A stretch of DNA of 64,000 nucleotides from Salsipaludibacter sp963735045 (lineage in GTDB: Bacteria; Actinomycetota; Nitriliruptoria; Nitriliruptorales; Nitriliruptoraceae), in the NCBI GenBank assembly GCA_963735045.1, contig CAVTIZ010000002.1:434001-498000 (forward strand), written 5' to 3'. The number at the start of each line of letters is the position of its first letter. Position 1 is the first letter of the stretch. A program made the translations under genes and the position numbers. Positions 10,764 to 19,346 of the stretch are shown here, piece after piece. Below the pieces are notes generated by a model. That model saw nothing but the letters and a program-made list of their open reading frames with translations, ran no database searches and was not told the origin of the DNA.

Positions 10764-11891
10764 GTGGTGGACCACGAGGCGGCGGTGCGACCGACCCGCA
10801 TGGACGTCGACCTCGACGCGGTCCGCCACAACGTCGGCGTGCTGCGCGACCGGGCCGGTGACGCCGAGCTGCTCGTCGTGGTCAAGGCCGACGGCTACGG
10901 CCACGGGGCCGTGCCCGTCGCCACCGCGGGGCTGGAGGCCGGGGCGACGTGGCTGGCCGTCGCGCTGGTGGAGGAGGCCGAGGTGTTGCGGTTTGGCGGC
11001 ATCGAGGCCCCGGTGCTGCTGCTCAGCGAGCCCACGGGCCAGTCCGGACCGTCCGGGACGCGCGCCGCGATCGAGCGGCTGCTGGCCGCCGACGTCACGC
11101 CCAGCGTCGCCACCACGGCCTTCGCCGACCACCTGGGCGAGGTCGCCGGGGAACCGGTTGCCGCCCACCTGCTGGTCGACACCGGCATGGGCCGGGTGGG
11201 GTGTCGCCCCGACCAGGTCGAGGAGCTGCTCGGGCACCCCGGGCTGGACGTGACCGGGGTGTGGACCCACTTCGCCCGCGCCGACGAGCCGGTGGACACC
11301 ACGGCCCGGCAGTTGCATCGCTACGACCCGGTGGTCGACCAGGTCCGTCGTGCCCGTCCGAACGCCGTCGTGCACGCGGCGAACTCCGCGGGCCTGCTGC
11401 GCCACCCGGCCGGACACTTCGACCTGGTCCGGGGCGGCATCGCGGTCTACGGGCTGTCACCTGCGCCGGACCTGCCGGCGTCGTCGTTCGGACTGCGCCA
11501 GGCACTGGCGCTGCGCACCGGCGTGTCGTTCGCCAAGCGGATCGACCGTGGGACCCCGGTCTCCTACGGCCATGCCTGGAGCGCACCGACCGACGGGTGG
11601 CTCGCGACGCTCCCGATCGGCTACGCCGACGGCGTGCCGCGGGTGGCCAGCAACCACCTGGAGGTGCTGGTGGACGGGCGTCGGTTCCCCCAGGTGGGCC
11701 GGGTCACCATGGACCAGGTCCTGGTCTTCACTGGCGACCACCGCCCCCACGTCGGGGACGAGGTGGTGCTGCTGGGGGCGCAGGGCGACCAGTTCGTGTC
11801 CGTCGACGAGTGGGCGTCCGCCGCCGGCACCATCTCCTACGAGATCGCCTGCCAACTCACCGCGCGGGTCCCCCGTCGACACCACGGCTGA
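10764..11891 (+). CDS. alr: alanine racemase
   Basis: A 375-residue PLP enzyme making D-alanine for peptidoglycan. Seen: VVVKADGYGHGA with the PLP-binding Lys41, and the second catalytic residue Tyr268 in the VSYGHAWSA context. Also present are the substrate and PLP motifs DTGMGRVG and HAANSAG, and a C-terminal beta domain with GRVTMDQ. Two adjacent GTG codons (10764, 10767) follow GGAGGA at 10755-10760. The second has the better spacing, so the true start may be three bases later. It sits after the NAD(P)HX repair gene, as in many actinobacteria. Confidence 0.95.
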   Translation: MVDHEAAVRPTRMDVDLDAVRHNVGVLRDRAGDAELLVVVKADGYGHGAVPVATAGLEAGATWLAVALVEEAEVLRFGGIEAPVLLLSEPTGQSGPSGTRAAIERLLAADVTPSVATTAFADHLGEVAGEPVAAHLLVDTGMGRVGCRPDQVEELLGHPGLDVTGVWTHFARADEPVDTTARQLHRYDPVVDQVRRARPNAVVHAANSAGLLRHPAGHFDLVRGGIAVYGLSPAPDLPASSFGLRQALALRTGVSFAKRIDRGTPVSYGHAWSAPTDGWLATLPIGYADGVPRVASNHLEVLVDGRRFPQVGRVTMDQVLVFTGDHRPHVGDEVVLLGAQGDQFVSVDEWASAAGTISYEIACQLTARVPRRHHG

Positions 11892-11900
11892 CCCCCGTCC

Positions 11901-11939
11901 GCGGTCGGTTGTCGCTGCATTTCGCGGTCGGTTGTCGCT
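11901..11939 (+). repeat. 16-bp direct repeat downstream of alr
   Basis: GCGGTCGGTTGTCGCT occurs at 11901-11916 and again at 11924-11939, period 23 bp, just after the alr stop. Function unknown. Confidence 0.6.
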
Positions 11940-11996
11940 TCGACCCCTGCTGGTGCGGTCCGGAACCCCAACCGACCGAGAGGTGGCGGTGAGACC

Positions 11997-12079
11997 GGGG
12001 GTGGGGTCGAGGGGGTGGGGTCGAGGGGGGTGGGGTCGAGGGGGGTGGGGTCGAGGGGGGTGGGGTCGAGGGGGTGGGG
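11997..12079 (+). repeat. G-rich tandem repeat (14-15 bp unit)
   Basis: About five tandem copies of GGGGTCGAGGGGGGT fill the gap between the convergent alr and pncB genes and abut the pncB stop codon. Runs of four to six G on the plus strand every 7-9 bases could form stacked G-quadruplexes. No coding potential is apparent. Confidence 0.8.
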
Positions 12080-13615
12080 TCAGGAGTGGCCGTTGGCGGC
12101 GCGGGCCTCGGCGACGAGGTGTTGCTTCATGGCGAAGATCCGGTCGGACAACGACACGTGGTAGACGTGCGGGTTCACCAGTCGCCGGACACCGGGGTCC
12201 AGGCGGTCGAGGTCGGCGTCGCGGCGTTGCCGTGCGTCCAGGATCGCCTGGTGCTGGTCCACGGGCCCGCGCGGGAAGGGCTCGAGCAGGTCCTCGATCT
12301 CGGAGATGCGATCGATCGTGCGCTCGATGCCCGGGGAGGCGTGGTGGTTGACGTGCAGCGGGGCCTCGATGCGCTCGTCGCCGTGGGCGAGGACGTCGGC
12401 GACGGCCTTGCCGCGGGCGCCGTAGACCCGGAGGACCTGCTTGCGCCCCGGGTTGACCACCTTCGCCGGTGTGTCGGACACCTTGATCGCCGGCGCCCAG
12501 GTCCCGCCCTCGTCCTGCACCGCGACCAGCTTGTAGACCCCGTCGAGGTTCGGGTCACCGTCCGAGGTGGCCATGCGCGTCCCCACGCCGTAGACCAGCC
12601 GGTCCAGCACCGCGTCGGGCTCGAGCCCGTAGGCGGGGGCCTCGTCGCGGATCTGGTTGCGGATCTGCCAGATCGCGAGTTCGTCGAGTCCCGACGACAG
12701 CACGATCGAGGTGTCGCCGAACCCGGCCTCGTCCAGCATCTGGGCCGACAGCACGGCGAGGTGGGCGAGGTCGCCGGAGTCCAGGCGGATCCCGACGGGC
12801 TCGTGGCCACGGGCACGGAGTTCGCCGAACACGGTGATGGCGTTGGGGATGCCGACGCCGAGGGTGTCGATGGTGTCGACGAGCAGGAGCGCCTCGTCGG
12901 GGTAGGCCCCGGCGTAGGCGCGGAAAGCGCCCAGCTCACCCTCTCCCAGGGCCATGTAGACCTGGACGAGCGCATGGGCGTGCGTGCCCTGTGGGGTGAA
13001 GCCGAGCATGTGGCTGACGCCCACCGCCGACGAGAAGTCCGCCCCGCCGACCAGGGCCGCACGTGACGCCGCGTTGGCACCCTGGTCGGCCGCCCGGCGC
13101 ATCCCGAACTCCAACACCGGCCGCCCGCGGGCGGCCTGTTGGACGCGCGAGGCCTTGGTCGCGATCAGGGTCTGGAAGTTGAGCTGGTTGAGGAGGGGGG
13201 TCTCGATGATCTGGGCCAGGGCGAGCGGGCCCTCCACGACGGTCATCGGGACGTTGGCGTGGACCACGCGGCCCTCGGGGACGGCCTGGACGTCCAGCGC
13301 GTCGAAGCCGCCGACCTCCGACAGCCAGGCCAGGAAGCCGTCGTCGAACACGCGATGGCCGTCGTCGGTGCGGTGGGAGCGCAGGGCCTCCAGCTCGGGT
13401 TCGCCGAACCGGACCGTGCGGGCCCACTCGCCGAACCAGGCATGCCCGGCCGCGATGCAGTAGCCCGCCTGGTGGCGCCCGTAGTCGGGGTAGCGGCGGA
13501 AGAAGTGCTCGAACCGGGCCGTGCGTTCGTGCAGTCCCTGCTTCCAGTACAGCTGGGCCATCGTCAGCTGGTACTGGTCGGTGAACAGGGCACCCTCGGC
13601 GAGCGAGCGATCCAT
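12080..13615 (-). CDS. pncB: nicotinate phosphoribosyltransferase
   Basis: A 511-residue enzyme of NAD salvage that joins nicotinate and PRPP. Seen: the N-terminal LFTDQYQLTMAQLYW, FEHFFRRYPDYG, the mid-protein EFGMRRAADQGANAASRAAL, the phosphate-loop segment GIRLDSGDLA, and IVLSSGLDE. Near the C-terminus are GVGTRMATSDGDPNLDGVYKL and the K-V-N-PGRKQV segment typical of the long bacterial PncB group. GAGGAA lies 5 nt before the ATG, and a TACGAT -10 box is 46 nt upstream. The neighbouring NAD(P)HX repair gene gives this stretch a nicotinamide-cofactor theme. Confidence 0.94.
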   Translation of the reverse strand: MDRSLAEGALFTDQYQLTMAQLYWKQGLHERTARFEHFFRRYPDYGRHQAGYCIAAGHAWFGEWARTVRFGEPELEALRSHRTDDGHRVFDDGFLAWLSEVGGFDALDVQAVPEGRVVHANVPMTVVEGPLALAQIIETPLLNQLNFQTLIATKASRVQQAARGRPVLEFGMRRAADQGANAASRAALVGGADFSSAVGVSHMLGFTPQGTHAHALVQVYMALGEGELGAFRAYAGAYPDEALLLVDTIDTLGVGIPNAITVFGELRARGHEPVGIRLDSGDLAHLAVLSAQMLDEAGFGDTSIVLSSGLDELAIWQIRNQIRDEAPAYGLEPDAVLDRLVYGVGTRMATSDGDPNLDGVYKLVAVQDEGGTWAPAIKVSDTPAKVVNPGRKQVLRVYGARGKAVADVLAHGDERIEAPLHVNHHASPGIERTIDRISEIEDLLEPFPRGPVDQHQAILDARQRRDADLDRLDPGVRRLVNPHVYHVSLSDRIFAMKQHLVAEARAANGHS

Positions 13616-13659
13616 GGGGGTTCCTCGGTCGGCGGAACCGGGGTCGGTCCGGCCGCACG

Positions 13660-13666
13660 TATCGTA
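13660..13666. promoter_or_regulatory. overlapping divergent -10 boxes (pncB / S58 peptidase)
   Basis: The heptamer TATCGTA gives TATCGT on the plus strand (13660-13665, 34 nt before the peptidase GTG) and TACGAT on the minus strand (13666-13661, 46 nt before pncB). Both fit TANNNT and overlap by five bases. Confidence 0.5.
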
Positions 13667-13699
13667 GGCAGCCGCGCGCGACAGCCAACGGACGGATGC

Positions 13700-14686
13700 G
13701 TGGTGGCACTGGGACTCGACGACGTGGCCGTGGGCACGTGGACGTCACCGGCGGGCCCGTCGGGCTGCACGGTCGTGCTGCCGCCGCCGGCGACGGTGGG
13801 CTCGATCGCCGTGCGTGGCCAGTCGCCCGGCACCCGTGAGGCGATGGCCCTTGCCCCCGGCGCGGCGGTCCAACAGGTCGACGCCATCGTGCTCGCGGGC
13901 GGTTCGGCGTTCGGGTTGGCCGCGGCCGACGGCGCGATGGCGGCCCTGGAGGCCCGCGGTCGGGGGTTCGCGGTGCCGGGGGGTGTGGTGCCGATCGTGG
14001 CTGCCGCGATCATCCTGGACGAGGCCGCGACGCGACCAGGGGTGCGCCCGGACGCCGCCGCGGGACGTGCCGCCGTCGCCGCCGCCAGCACCGACGAGGT
14101 CGTCGAGGGACGCGTCGGCGCAGGTGCCGGCGCGACCGTCGCCAAGGTCGGGGGGTACGGGCATCGTCGTCCCGGTGGGCAGGGTGTCGCCGTCGAACGG
14201 GACGGGGACCTGGTGGTGGCGGCCCTGGTGGTCAACAACGCGGTGGGCGAGGTGGTCGGTCACGACGGCGCGGTGCTGGTGGGCTCCGATGCCCCGGACG
14301 GGGCCTCGCGCTGGCCGGGTGACCCGCGGGCGCTCCTGCGTGGGCTGGACGTGCCACCGGGTCCGCGACCCGATCCCCCCGGTGACGCGGGCCCCGACAC
14401 CGGTGGGCACGGCGGTGCCCGCAGCAACACCGTGATCGGGTGCGTGGTCACCAACGCGATCCTGTCCAAGGCCGACGTGCACCGCATGGCCGACCTCGCC
14501 CACGACGGCATCGTGCAGGCCGTGCGACCGGCCCACACGTCGCTGGACGGTGATGCCTTGTTCGGCCTGGCGACCGGTCGTGTGGAGGCGTCGCTGGACC
14601 TCGTGTCGGCCATGGCCGTGGCCGTCGTGGCGACCGCGGCCCGGTCCGGTCCGATGGTGGCGGCCCGCGACCGCACGGGCGGGTGA
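13700..14686 (+). CDS. P1 / S58 family (DmpA-type) peptidase
   Basis: A 328-residue protein of the N-terminal-nucleophile peptidase family that includes D-aminopeptidase DmpA. Seen: the early VGTWTSPAGPSGCTVVLPP, then RGQSPGTREAMAL, VLAGGSAFGLAAADGAMAAL, and RPDAAAGRAA with GAGAGATVAKVG. Later, the RSNTVIGCVVTNAILSK block contains the region where family members self-cleave to expose the catalytic Ser/Thr. HDGIVQAVRPAHTSLDGDALFGLATG follows. Two successive GTG codons (13700, 13703) are candidate starts; the ribosome-binding site is weak. The substrate is unknown. It sits between pncB and tsaE. Confidence 0.85.
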   Translation: MVALGLDDVAVGTWTSPAGPSGCTVVLPPPATVGSIAVRGQSPGTREAMALAPGAAVQQVDAIVLAGGSAFGLAAADGAMAALEARGRGFAVPGGVVPIVAAAIILDEAATRPGVRPDAAAGRAAVAAASTDEVVEGRVGAGAGATVAKVGGYGHRRPGGQGVAVERDGDLVVAALVVNNAVGEVVGHDGAVLVGSDAPDGASRWPGDPRALLRGLDVPPGPRPDPPGDAGPDTGGHGGARSNTVIGCVVTNAILSKADVHRMADLAHDGIVQAVRPAHTSLDGDALFGLATGRVEASLDLVSAMAVAVVATAARSGPMVAARDRTGG

Positions 14687-14714
14687 CCGGGGGCAGGACG
14701 GCCGGGGCGCACGT

Positions 14715-14720
14715 TAGGGT
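14715..14720 (+). promoter_or_regulatory. -10 box for the tsaE operon
   Basis: TAGGGT in the 68-bp gap after the S58 peptidase gene, 35 nt before tsaE. It fits TANNNT and suggests the operon has its own start. Confidence 0.45.
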
Positions 14721-14754
14721 CGTGGCTGCTCGACCCGCCCACCGGAGGCCGTCG

Positions 14755-15309
14755 ATGTCCATCCCGCAGGTCCACTGGCGCACCGCCACGGCCGACGCGA
14801 CGCGTCGGCTGGGCGAGCTGCTGGCGCCGCTGGTCGAGCCCGGGGACGTGGTGGCACTGACCGGCGAACTCGGCGCCGGCAAGACCCGCCTGGTGCAGGG
14901 CCTGGCCGCGGGCCTGGACGTGGCCGTGCCGGTGACCTCACCGACGTTCATGCTCCAGCGCATCTACGAGGGCCGGGTCCGGCTGGTCCACCTCGACGTC
15001 TACCGGCTCGACCGTGTCCAGGACGTCATGGACCTCGGCGACGAGGCCCTGGCACCCGACGCCTGCACCGTCGTGGAGTGGGGCGACACGATCGCGTCGA
15101 TCCTGCCCGACGACCGGCTGGACCTCGAGTTGCGTCACGCCCGCGACCTGTTCGCCGACGACCGTGCGCCCGGCGACGGCGTCCCGGACCCGACCCAGGA
15201 CCTCCCGCGCCTCGTGGTGGCGACGCCCCGGGGCTCGTGGGTCCCGCGGGTGGCCACACTGGTGCTGCCCGACGAGTTCCTGCCCCACCCGGACGACGGA
15301 GCGACGTAG
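14755..15309 (+). CDS. tsaE: tRNA threonylcarbamoyladenosine biosynthesis ATPase TsaE
   Basis: A 184-residue P-loop ATPase of the bacterial t6A37 complex. Seen: Walker A GELGAGKT at residues 37-44, TSPTFMLQRIYEG, the HLDVYRLDR motif, and VEWGDTI. The C-terminus extends about 40 residues beyond the conserved core with little recognisable sequence. The ATG at 14755 is chosen because CCGGAGG lies 6 nt upstream and homology starts there. The stop codon is followed immediately by the tsaB ATG, so the two are translationally coupled. Confidence 0.94.
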   Translation: MSIPQVHWRTATADATRRLGELLAPLVEPGDVVALTGELGAGKTRLVQGLAAGLDVAVPVTSPTFMLQRIYEGRVRLVHLDVYRLDRVQDVMDLGDEALAPDACTVVEWGDTIASILPDDRLDLELRHARDLFADDRAPGDGVPDPTQDLPRLVVATPRGSWVPRVATLVLPDEFLPHPDDGAT

Positions 15310-16023
15310 ATGCTGCTGCTCGCCGTGGAGACCTCCACCCCGTCGTCGTCCGTCGCCCTGCTGGACCGCGACGGGGTGCGGGCGAGCGCGACCTCCGGCG
15401 TGCCCCGCCGGCACGGGGAGTTCATCGGACCGGCCGTCGCATTCTGCCTCGACCAGGCGGGCCGGACCGTCGAGGACCTGACCGGCGTGGCCGTCGGGGT
15501 CGGACCGGGGCTCTACACCGGCCTGCGCGTCGGGATGGCCTTCGGCCAGGCCCTGGCCCAGGCGCGCCGGCTGCCGGTGGTCGGGCTGTCGGGCCTGGAC
15601 GTGATGGGCTTCTCGGCGCGCCATGCCGGTGCCCGCGTGCACGCGGCGATCGACGCCCGCCGAGGCCAGGTGTTCTGGGCCCGGTACCAGCGCGTGCCGG
15701 GTGGGGTGCAGCGAGACGGCGAGCTCGAGATCGGCACGGTCGACGACGTCGCCGCCGACGTGATGGCCCGCGGCGAGGGCCAGGTGCTGATCAGCGCCGG
15801 GCTGGCGGGGCGGACCCCCGCGTTGGACGACGCGGGGCTGGCGCTGGCCGCCCACATCGACCGCCCACCGATGGCGGTCGACCTGGGCCTGCTGGCCATG
15901 CCGCGGTTCCTGCGCGAGGAGACCGACCGACCCGGGGAGCTGGCACCGATGTACCTGCGCCGGGCCGACGCCCGGATCGGGTGGGAGCAGCGTGGTCGCA
16001 TGCAGGGTGGTGCGGGCTCGTGA
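15310..16023 (+). CDS. tsaB: tRNA threonylcarbamoyladenosine biosynthesis protein TsaB
   Basis: A 237-residue ASKHA-fold partner of TsaD in the t6A complex. Seen: the N-terminal AVETSTPSSSVAL, GVGPGLYTGLRVGMAFGQALA (the main family signature), and DARRGQVFWA. It lacks the metal-binding His pair found in TsaD, as expected for TsaB, which is thought to be catalytically inactive. It starts directly after the tsaE stop and overlaps the next gene by 4 nt (GTGA). Confidence 0.94.
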   Translation: MLLLAVETSTPSSSVALLDRDGVRASATSGVPRRHGEFIGPAVAFCLDQAGRTVEDLTGVAVGVGPGLYTGLRVGMAFGQALAQARRLPVVGLSGLDVMGFSARHAGARVHAAIDARRGQVFWARYQRVPGGVQRDGELEIGTVDDVAADVMARGEGQVLISAGLAGRTPALDDAGLALAAHIDRPPMAVDLGLLAMPRFLREETDRPGELAPMYLRRADARIGWEQRGRMQGGAGS

Positions 16024-16571
16024 GCGTCCTGGTCCGCACCGCCGTCCCGGCCGACCACGACGCCGTGGCCGGACTGCCGGGACTGTCGGGCAGCACCCGA
16101 CGACTGCTGGCGCGCGACCTCGCCGGTGTGCTGCCACGTCACGTCCTGGTCGCCAGCGTCCGGGCCACCGTGGTGGGCCTCGGCATGACCACGCGCCAGC
16201 CCGACGAGGTCCACCTGCTGGACCTGGTGGTGGACCGCGACCATCGCCGGTCCGGGGTCGCCACCCGGCTGCTGGCCGAACTCGCGCACCGGGCCATGGC
16301 CGACGACGCGACCGCGATGACCCTGGAGGTCCGGGTGTCCAACGACGCGGCCCTCGCGCTGTACCGGTCGCGTGGGTTCGTCGACGACGGGGTGCGGCCG
16401 GGCTACTACCACGACGGTGAGGACGCCCGGATCCTGTGGCACCACGACCTGCCGTCGCTGGCGGCGCATGGCCGCGGTCCGCGGCCCGTCGCGACGCCTC
16501 GTTCGGCGTCTGGTTCGGTGGCAGGGCCGATGTCGCGTCCGATGCCTCGTCCGATGCCTGGGGGTCGATGA
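16020..16571 (+). CDS. rimI: ribosomal-protein-alanine N-acetyltransferase-like GNAT (RimI)
   Basis: A 183-residue GNAT acetyltransferase in the usual rimI position between tsaB and tsaD. Seen: the acetyl-CoA loop DRDHRRSGVATRLL, TLEVRVSNDAALALYRSRGF, and the final ...YYHDGEDARILWH element typical of RimI. Expected role: acetylation of the S18 N-terminus, though actinobacterial RimI proteins can have broader targets. The GTG at 16020 overlaps the tsaB stop. After the conserved domain come about 35 low-complexity residues ending in repeated MPRP/MSRP units, encoded by short DNA repeats. The stop overlaps the tsaD ATG. Confidence 0.88.
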   Translation: MSVLVRTAVPADHDAVAGLPGLSGSTRRLLARDLAGVLPRHVLVASVRATVVGLGMTTRQPDEVHLLDLVVDRDHRRSGVATRLLAELAHRAMADDATAMTLEVRVSNDAALALYRSRGFVDDGVRPGYYHDGEDARILWHHDLPSLAAHGRGPRPVATPRSASGSVAGPMSRPMPRPMPGGR

Positions 16572-17647
16572 TGCTGGTGCTGGGGATCGAGACGTCCTGC
16601 GACGAGACCGCCGTGGGGATCGTCGAGGACCGCTTCACGGTGCGCTCCAACGTGGTCGCCTCGCAGGTCGACCTCCACGCGCCGTTCGGCGGGGTGGTTC
16701 CCGAGGTGGCGGCGCGCGCCCACCTCGAGCTGCTGCAGCCGACCATCGAGCGCGCCCTGGTGGAGGCCGGCTGCCGCCTCGACGACGTCGACGCGATCGC
16801 CGTGACGGCCGGCCCTGGGCTGGCCGGGGCCCTGCTGGTCGGCGTGGCCGGTGCCAAGGGGCTCGCGCTGGGTCGCGACCTGCCGTTGCTGGGCGTGAAC
16901 CACCTGCGCGCACACGTCGAGGCCGCACAACTGGAGTTCGGGGAGCTCGAACCACCCGTCGTCGCACTGGTGGTGTCGGGCGGGCACACCTCGCTGGTCG
17001 TGCTCGAGGAGCCCACCGAGGACGGCGCCCGACCGGGCTTCCGGCAACTGGGCGCGACGCTGGACGACGCCGCCGGCGAGGCCTTCGACAAGATCGCGCG
17101 CTTCCTGGGCCTGGGCTACCCCGGGGGCCCGGCGATCGACCGCCTGTCCCGCCAGGGCGACCCGACCGCACACGACTTTCCCCGACCCCTGTCGGGGGAC
17201 GGCAGCTACGACTTCTCGCTGTCGGGGCTCAAGACCGCCGTCGTCCGAGAGCTCCGGCGCCTGGAGGCCGCCGGTCGCGACGTCGTGGTGGCCGACGTGG
17301 CCGCGTCCTTCCAGGAGGCGATCGTGGACGTGCAGGTCGAGAAGGCCGTGCGGGCGGCCGCCGACCACGACATCGACACCGTCGTGCTGGCCGGTGGGGT
17401 GGCCGCCAACTCGCGTCTGCGTGCCCGCATGGCGTCCGCGATGGAGGACGCCGGCGGCCGCGTCCTGGTCCCCCACGTGCAGCTGTGCACCGACAACGGC
17501 GCGATGGTCGCGGCTGCCGGGGCGAACCTGCTCGCCGCGGGCAGGTTCGCCGACCTGTCGTTGTCGGCGGATCCGAACCTGCCGCTGGCCGACGTCGTCG
17601 CCCCGGCATCGCGTGGCGGCCGCCGCGCCGGGGGCGGCCACCGATGA
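16568..17647 (+). CDS. tsaD: tRNA N6-adenosine threonylcarbamoyltransferase TsaD
   Basis: A 359-residue catalytic subunit that transfers threonylcarbamoyl to A37 of ANN-decoding tRNAs. Seen: GIETSCDETAVGIVE at the start, the metal-binding NHLRAHVEA motif (His112, His116), VSGGHTSLV, the GEAFDKIARFLGLGYPGGP signature, DFSLSGLKTAV, and the late VLAGGVAANSRLR and CTDNGAMVAAAG. Length is normal. Two consecutive ATG codons (16568, 16571) could start it; the first overlaps the rimI stop (ATGA). The last base-quartet again overlaps the next gene. Confidence 0.97.
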   Translation: MMLVLGIETSCDETAVGIVEDRFTVRSNVVASQVDLHAPFGGVVPEVAARAHLELLQPTIERALVEAGCRLDDVDAIAVTAGPGLAGALLVGVAGAKGLALGRDLPLLGVNHLRAHVEAAQLEFGELEPPVVALVVSGGHTSLVVLEEPTEDGARPGFRQLGATLDDAAGEAFDKIARFLGLGYPGGPAIDRLSRQGDPTAHDFPRPLSGDGSYDFSLSGLKTAVVRELRRLEAAGRDVVVADVAASFQEAIVDVQVEKAVRAAADHDIDTVVLAGGVAANSRLRARMASAMEDAGGRVLVPHVQLCTDNGAMVAAAGANLLAAGRFADLSLSADPNLPLADVVAPASRGGRRAGGGHR

Positions 17648-18480
17648 CCCGACACTGGCGGCGTCCGGAACCCGCCGAGCTCGATCGCTGGATCGCGCGT
17701 CTGTCCGGCCACCCCGACATGCGGATCGGCCCCGCTCGGCACATGTTCGCCCTGGCCTGCCTGGAGGGCATGGGCGCCGACGTGACCCGCGTCGTCGAGG
17801 GGGACGGCCGGTGGGGGCTGTGCATCGTCCACCCGGGGTCCACCCTCGTGCCGACGGGTGACCCGGAGCTGTTGTCCGTGGTCGGTCCGCCGACCCGCCG
17901 GTGGCGTCTGCTGATCGGGGACGTCGCGGCGTCGCGTCCCATGCTCGCCGACGCCGTGCGCCCCAGCGACGCCCGGGTCCACCACCAGCGCTTCATGCTG
18001 CTGGACCCCGACCGCCTGCCGGGCGCCGAGCAGGTCGTGGATCCGGGTCTGCGCCCGGCCGTGCCCGCCGACCTCGACGGCGTGACCCGGCTGGCGGTGC
18101 GGTTGCACACCGACGACCAGTTCGGGGACCGGGTCACGCGGGCCGGGCGGCGGGGCTACCGCCGCCGGGTCGCCGCCAACATCGATCGGCGCCTGACGTG
18201 GGTGAGCGGCCCGGTCGGCGACCCCACCGCCAAGCTCGACCGCTCGGTGTCGTCGAGTCGGTGGGGGGTGCAGCTGGCCGGCATCGTGGTGGACCCGGAC
18301 CGCCGCGGCGCGGGACTGGGTCGGGCACTGGTGGCGGCGGCGGCACGTGAGGCGCTGGCCTGGGCGCCGGACCGCCCGGTGTCGCTGCACGTCCGGGCCG
18401 CGAACACCGGCGCCATCCGGGCCTACGAGGCGGCCGGCTTCGTCGACACCGAGGAGTGGCGCCTGGCGGTGCGGCCGTGA
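17644..18480 (+). CDS. two-domain GNAT family N-acetyltransferase
   Basis: A 278-residue protein whose C-terminal 150 residues form a GNAT domain with VDPDRRGAGLGRALVAAAA (acetyl-CoA loop) and HVRAANTGAIRAYEAAGF. The N-terminal 130 residues lack GNAT motifs. The arrangement resembles actinobacterial proteins with an N-terminal DUF4081-type domain, but that assignment is tentative. The ATG overlaps the tsaD stop (ATGA) and the stop overlaps the sulfotransferase GTG, so it is embedded in the operon. The substrate is unknown. Confidence 0.8.
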   Translation: MTRHWRRPEPAELDRWIARLSGHPDMRIGPARHMFALACLEGMGADVTRVVEGDGRWGLCIVHPGSTLVPTGDPELLSVVGPPTRRWRLLIGDVAASRPMLADAVRPSDARVHHQRFMLLDPDRLPGAEQVVDPGLRPAVPADLDGVTRLAVRLHTDDQFGDRVTRAGRRGYRRRVAANIDRRLTWVSGPVGDPTAKLDRSVSSSRWGVQLAGIVVDPDRRGAGLGRALVAAAAREALAWAPDRPVSLHVRAANTGAIRAYEAAGFVDTEEWRLAVRP

Positions 18481-19346
18481 CCGGGCTGGCCGGCCTGCCG
18501 GGTTCGCTGTGGCGGGTGGCGCGCAAGCAGGCGCGGGCCTGGCGCCCCCGGCGGGCCGCCCTGCCGACCTTCCTCGTCATCGGGGCGATGAAGGCCGGGA
18601 CGTCGAGCCTGCATCGCTACCTCGGGTCCCACCCGGACGTGTGGGCGTCGCCGGTCAAGGAGACCGACTGGTTCCTGGCGCCCGGGCAGGGCGGCCGGAC
18701 CACCGGGGGCCTGGACTGGTACCGCCACCAGTTCGACGCGCGCAGCCCGGCCCGCGGGGAGACCTCGCCGAACTACGCCAAGCGGCACCTGTTCCCGGGC
18801 GTCCCCGAGCGGGTGCACGGGGTGGCCCCCGACGTGCGCCTGGTCTACGTCGTGCGCGACCCGATCGAGCGGGCGATCTCGCACTGGCGCCACAACGTGG
18901 CGAACGGGCGCGCCGACCCGGAGGCGTTCGAGCGTGCCATGCAGCCACGGCCCAGGCACCCGATCTGGGCCACCAGCCGCTACCACTTCCAGCTCCTGGC
19001 CTGGCTGGAGTGGTTCGACCTCGACGACATCCTGGTGGTGACGGCCGAGGACCTGCGGGACCATCGTCGTGCCACCCTGGCCGAGGTGTTCACGTTCCTC
19101 GGCGTGGACCCCACCCACGACAGTGACACCATCGATCGCATGGTGCACGTGACCGGGGCTGGTCCCGACGCCCCGGTGCCCGGCGCCCGGCCCGGAACGG
19201 GTCGCGGGGACGGCGAGGTGGCCCCACCACCCCCGCGGCCGACCGTGTCGCCGGCGATGCGCGAGCGCGCCCGTGACCTGCTGCGACCCGACGTCGACCG
19301 GCTCCGAGCCCTGACCGGGCGCGCGCTGGGGGAGTGGTCGGTGTGA
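18477..19346 (+). CDS. PAPS-dependent sulfotransferase domain protein
   Basis: A 289-residue single-domain sulfotransferase of the type that sulfates carbohydrates or lipids. Seen: the 5'-phosphosulfate loop VIGAMKAGTSSLHRYL, the catalytic-region YLGSHPDVWASPVKET, and the 3'-phosphate-binding VYVVRDPIERAISHW. ETSPNYA and FLGVDP follow. A short basic N-terminus rich in Arg and Trp precedes the domain; no signal peptide is evident. The GTG at 18477 overlaps the preceding stop. Following a t6A gene block with a sulfotransferase and a glycosyltransferase suggests sulfated surface glycans, but the acceptor is unknown. Confidence 0.9.
   Translation: MTGLAGLPGSLWRVARKQARAWRPRRAALPTFLVIGAMKAGTSSLHRYLGSHPDVWASPVKETDWFLAPGQGGRTTGGLDWYRHQFDARSPARGETSPNYAKRHLFPGVPERVHGVAPDVRLVYVVRDPIERAISHWRHNVANGRADPEAFERAMQPRPRHPIWATSRYHFQLLAWLEWFDLDDILVVTAEDLRDHRRATLAEVFTFLGVDPTHDSDTIDRMVHVTGAGPDAPVPGARPGTGRGDGEVAPPPPRPTVSPAMRERARDLLRPDVDRLRALTGRALGEWSV

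Noticed and set aside
11997..12079. The G-rich repeat as a possible CRISPR array
   Set aside because: There are no spacers; units are directly contiguous, and no cas gene is nearby.
12074..13066. A plus-strand frame opposite pncB
   Set aside because: It is fully antisense to a conserved enzyme, with no recognisable domain.
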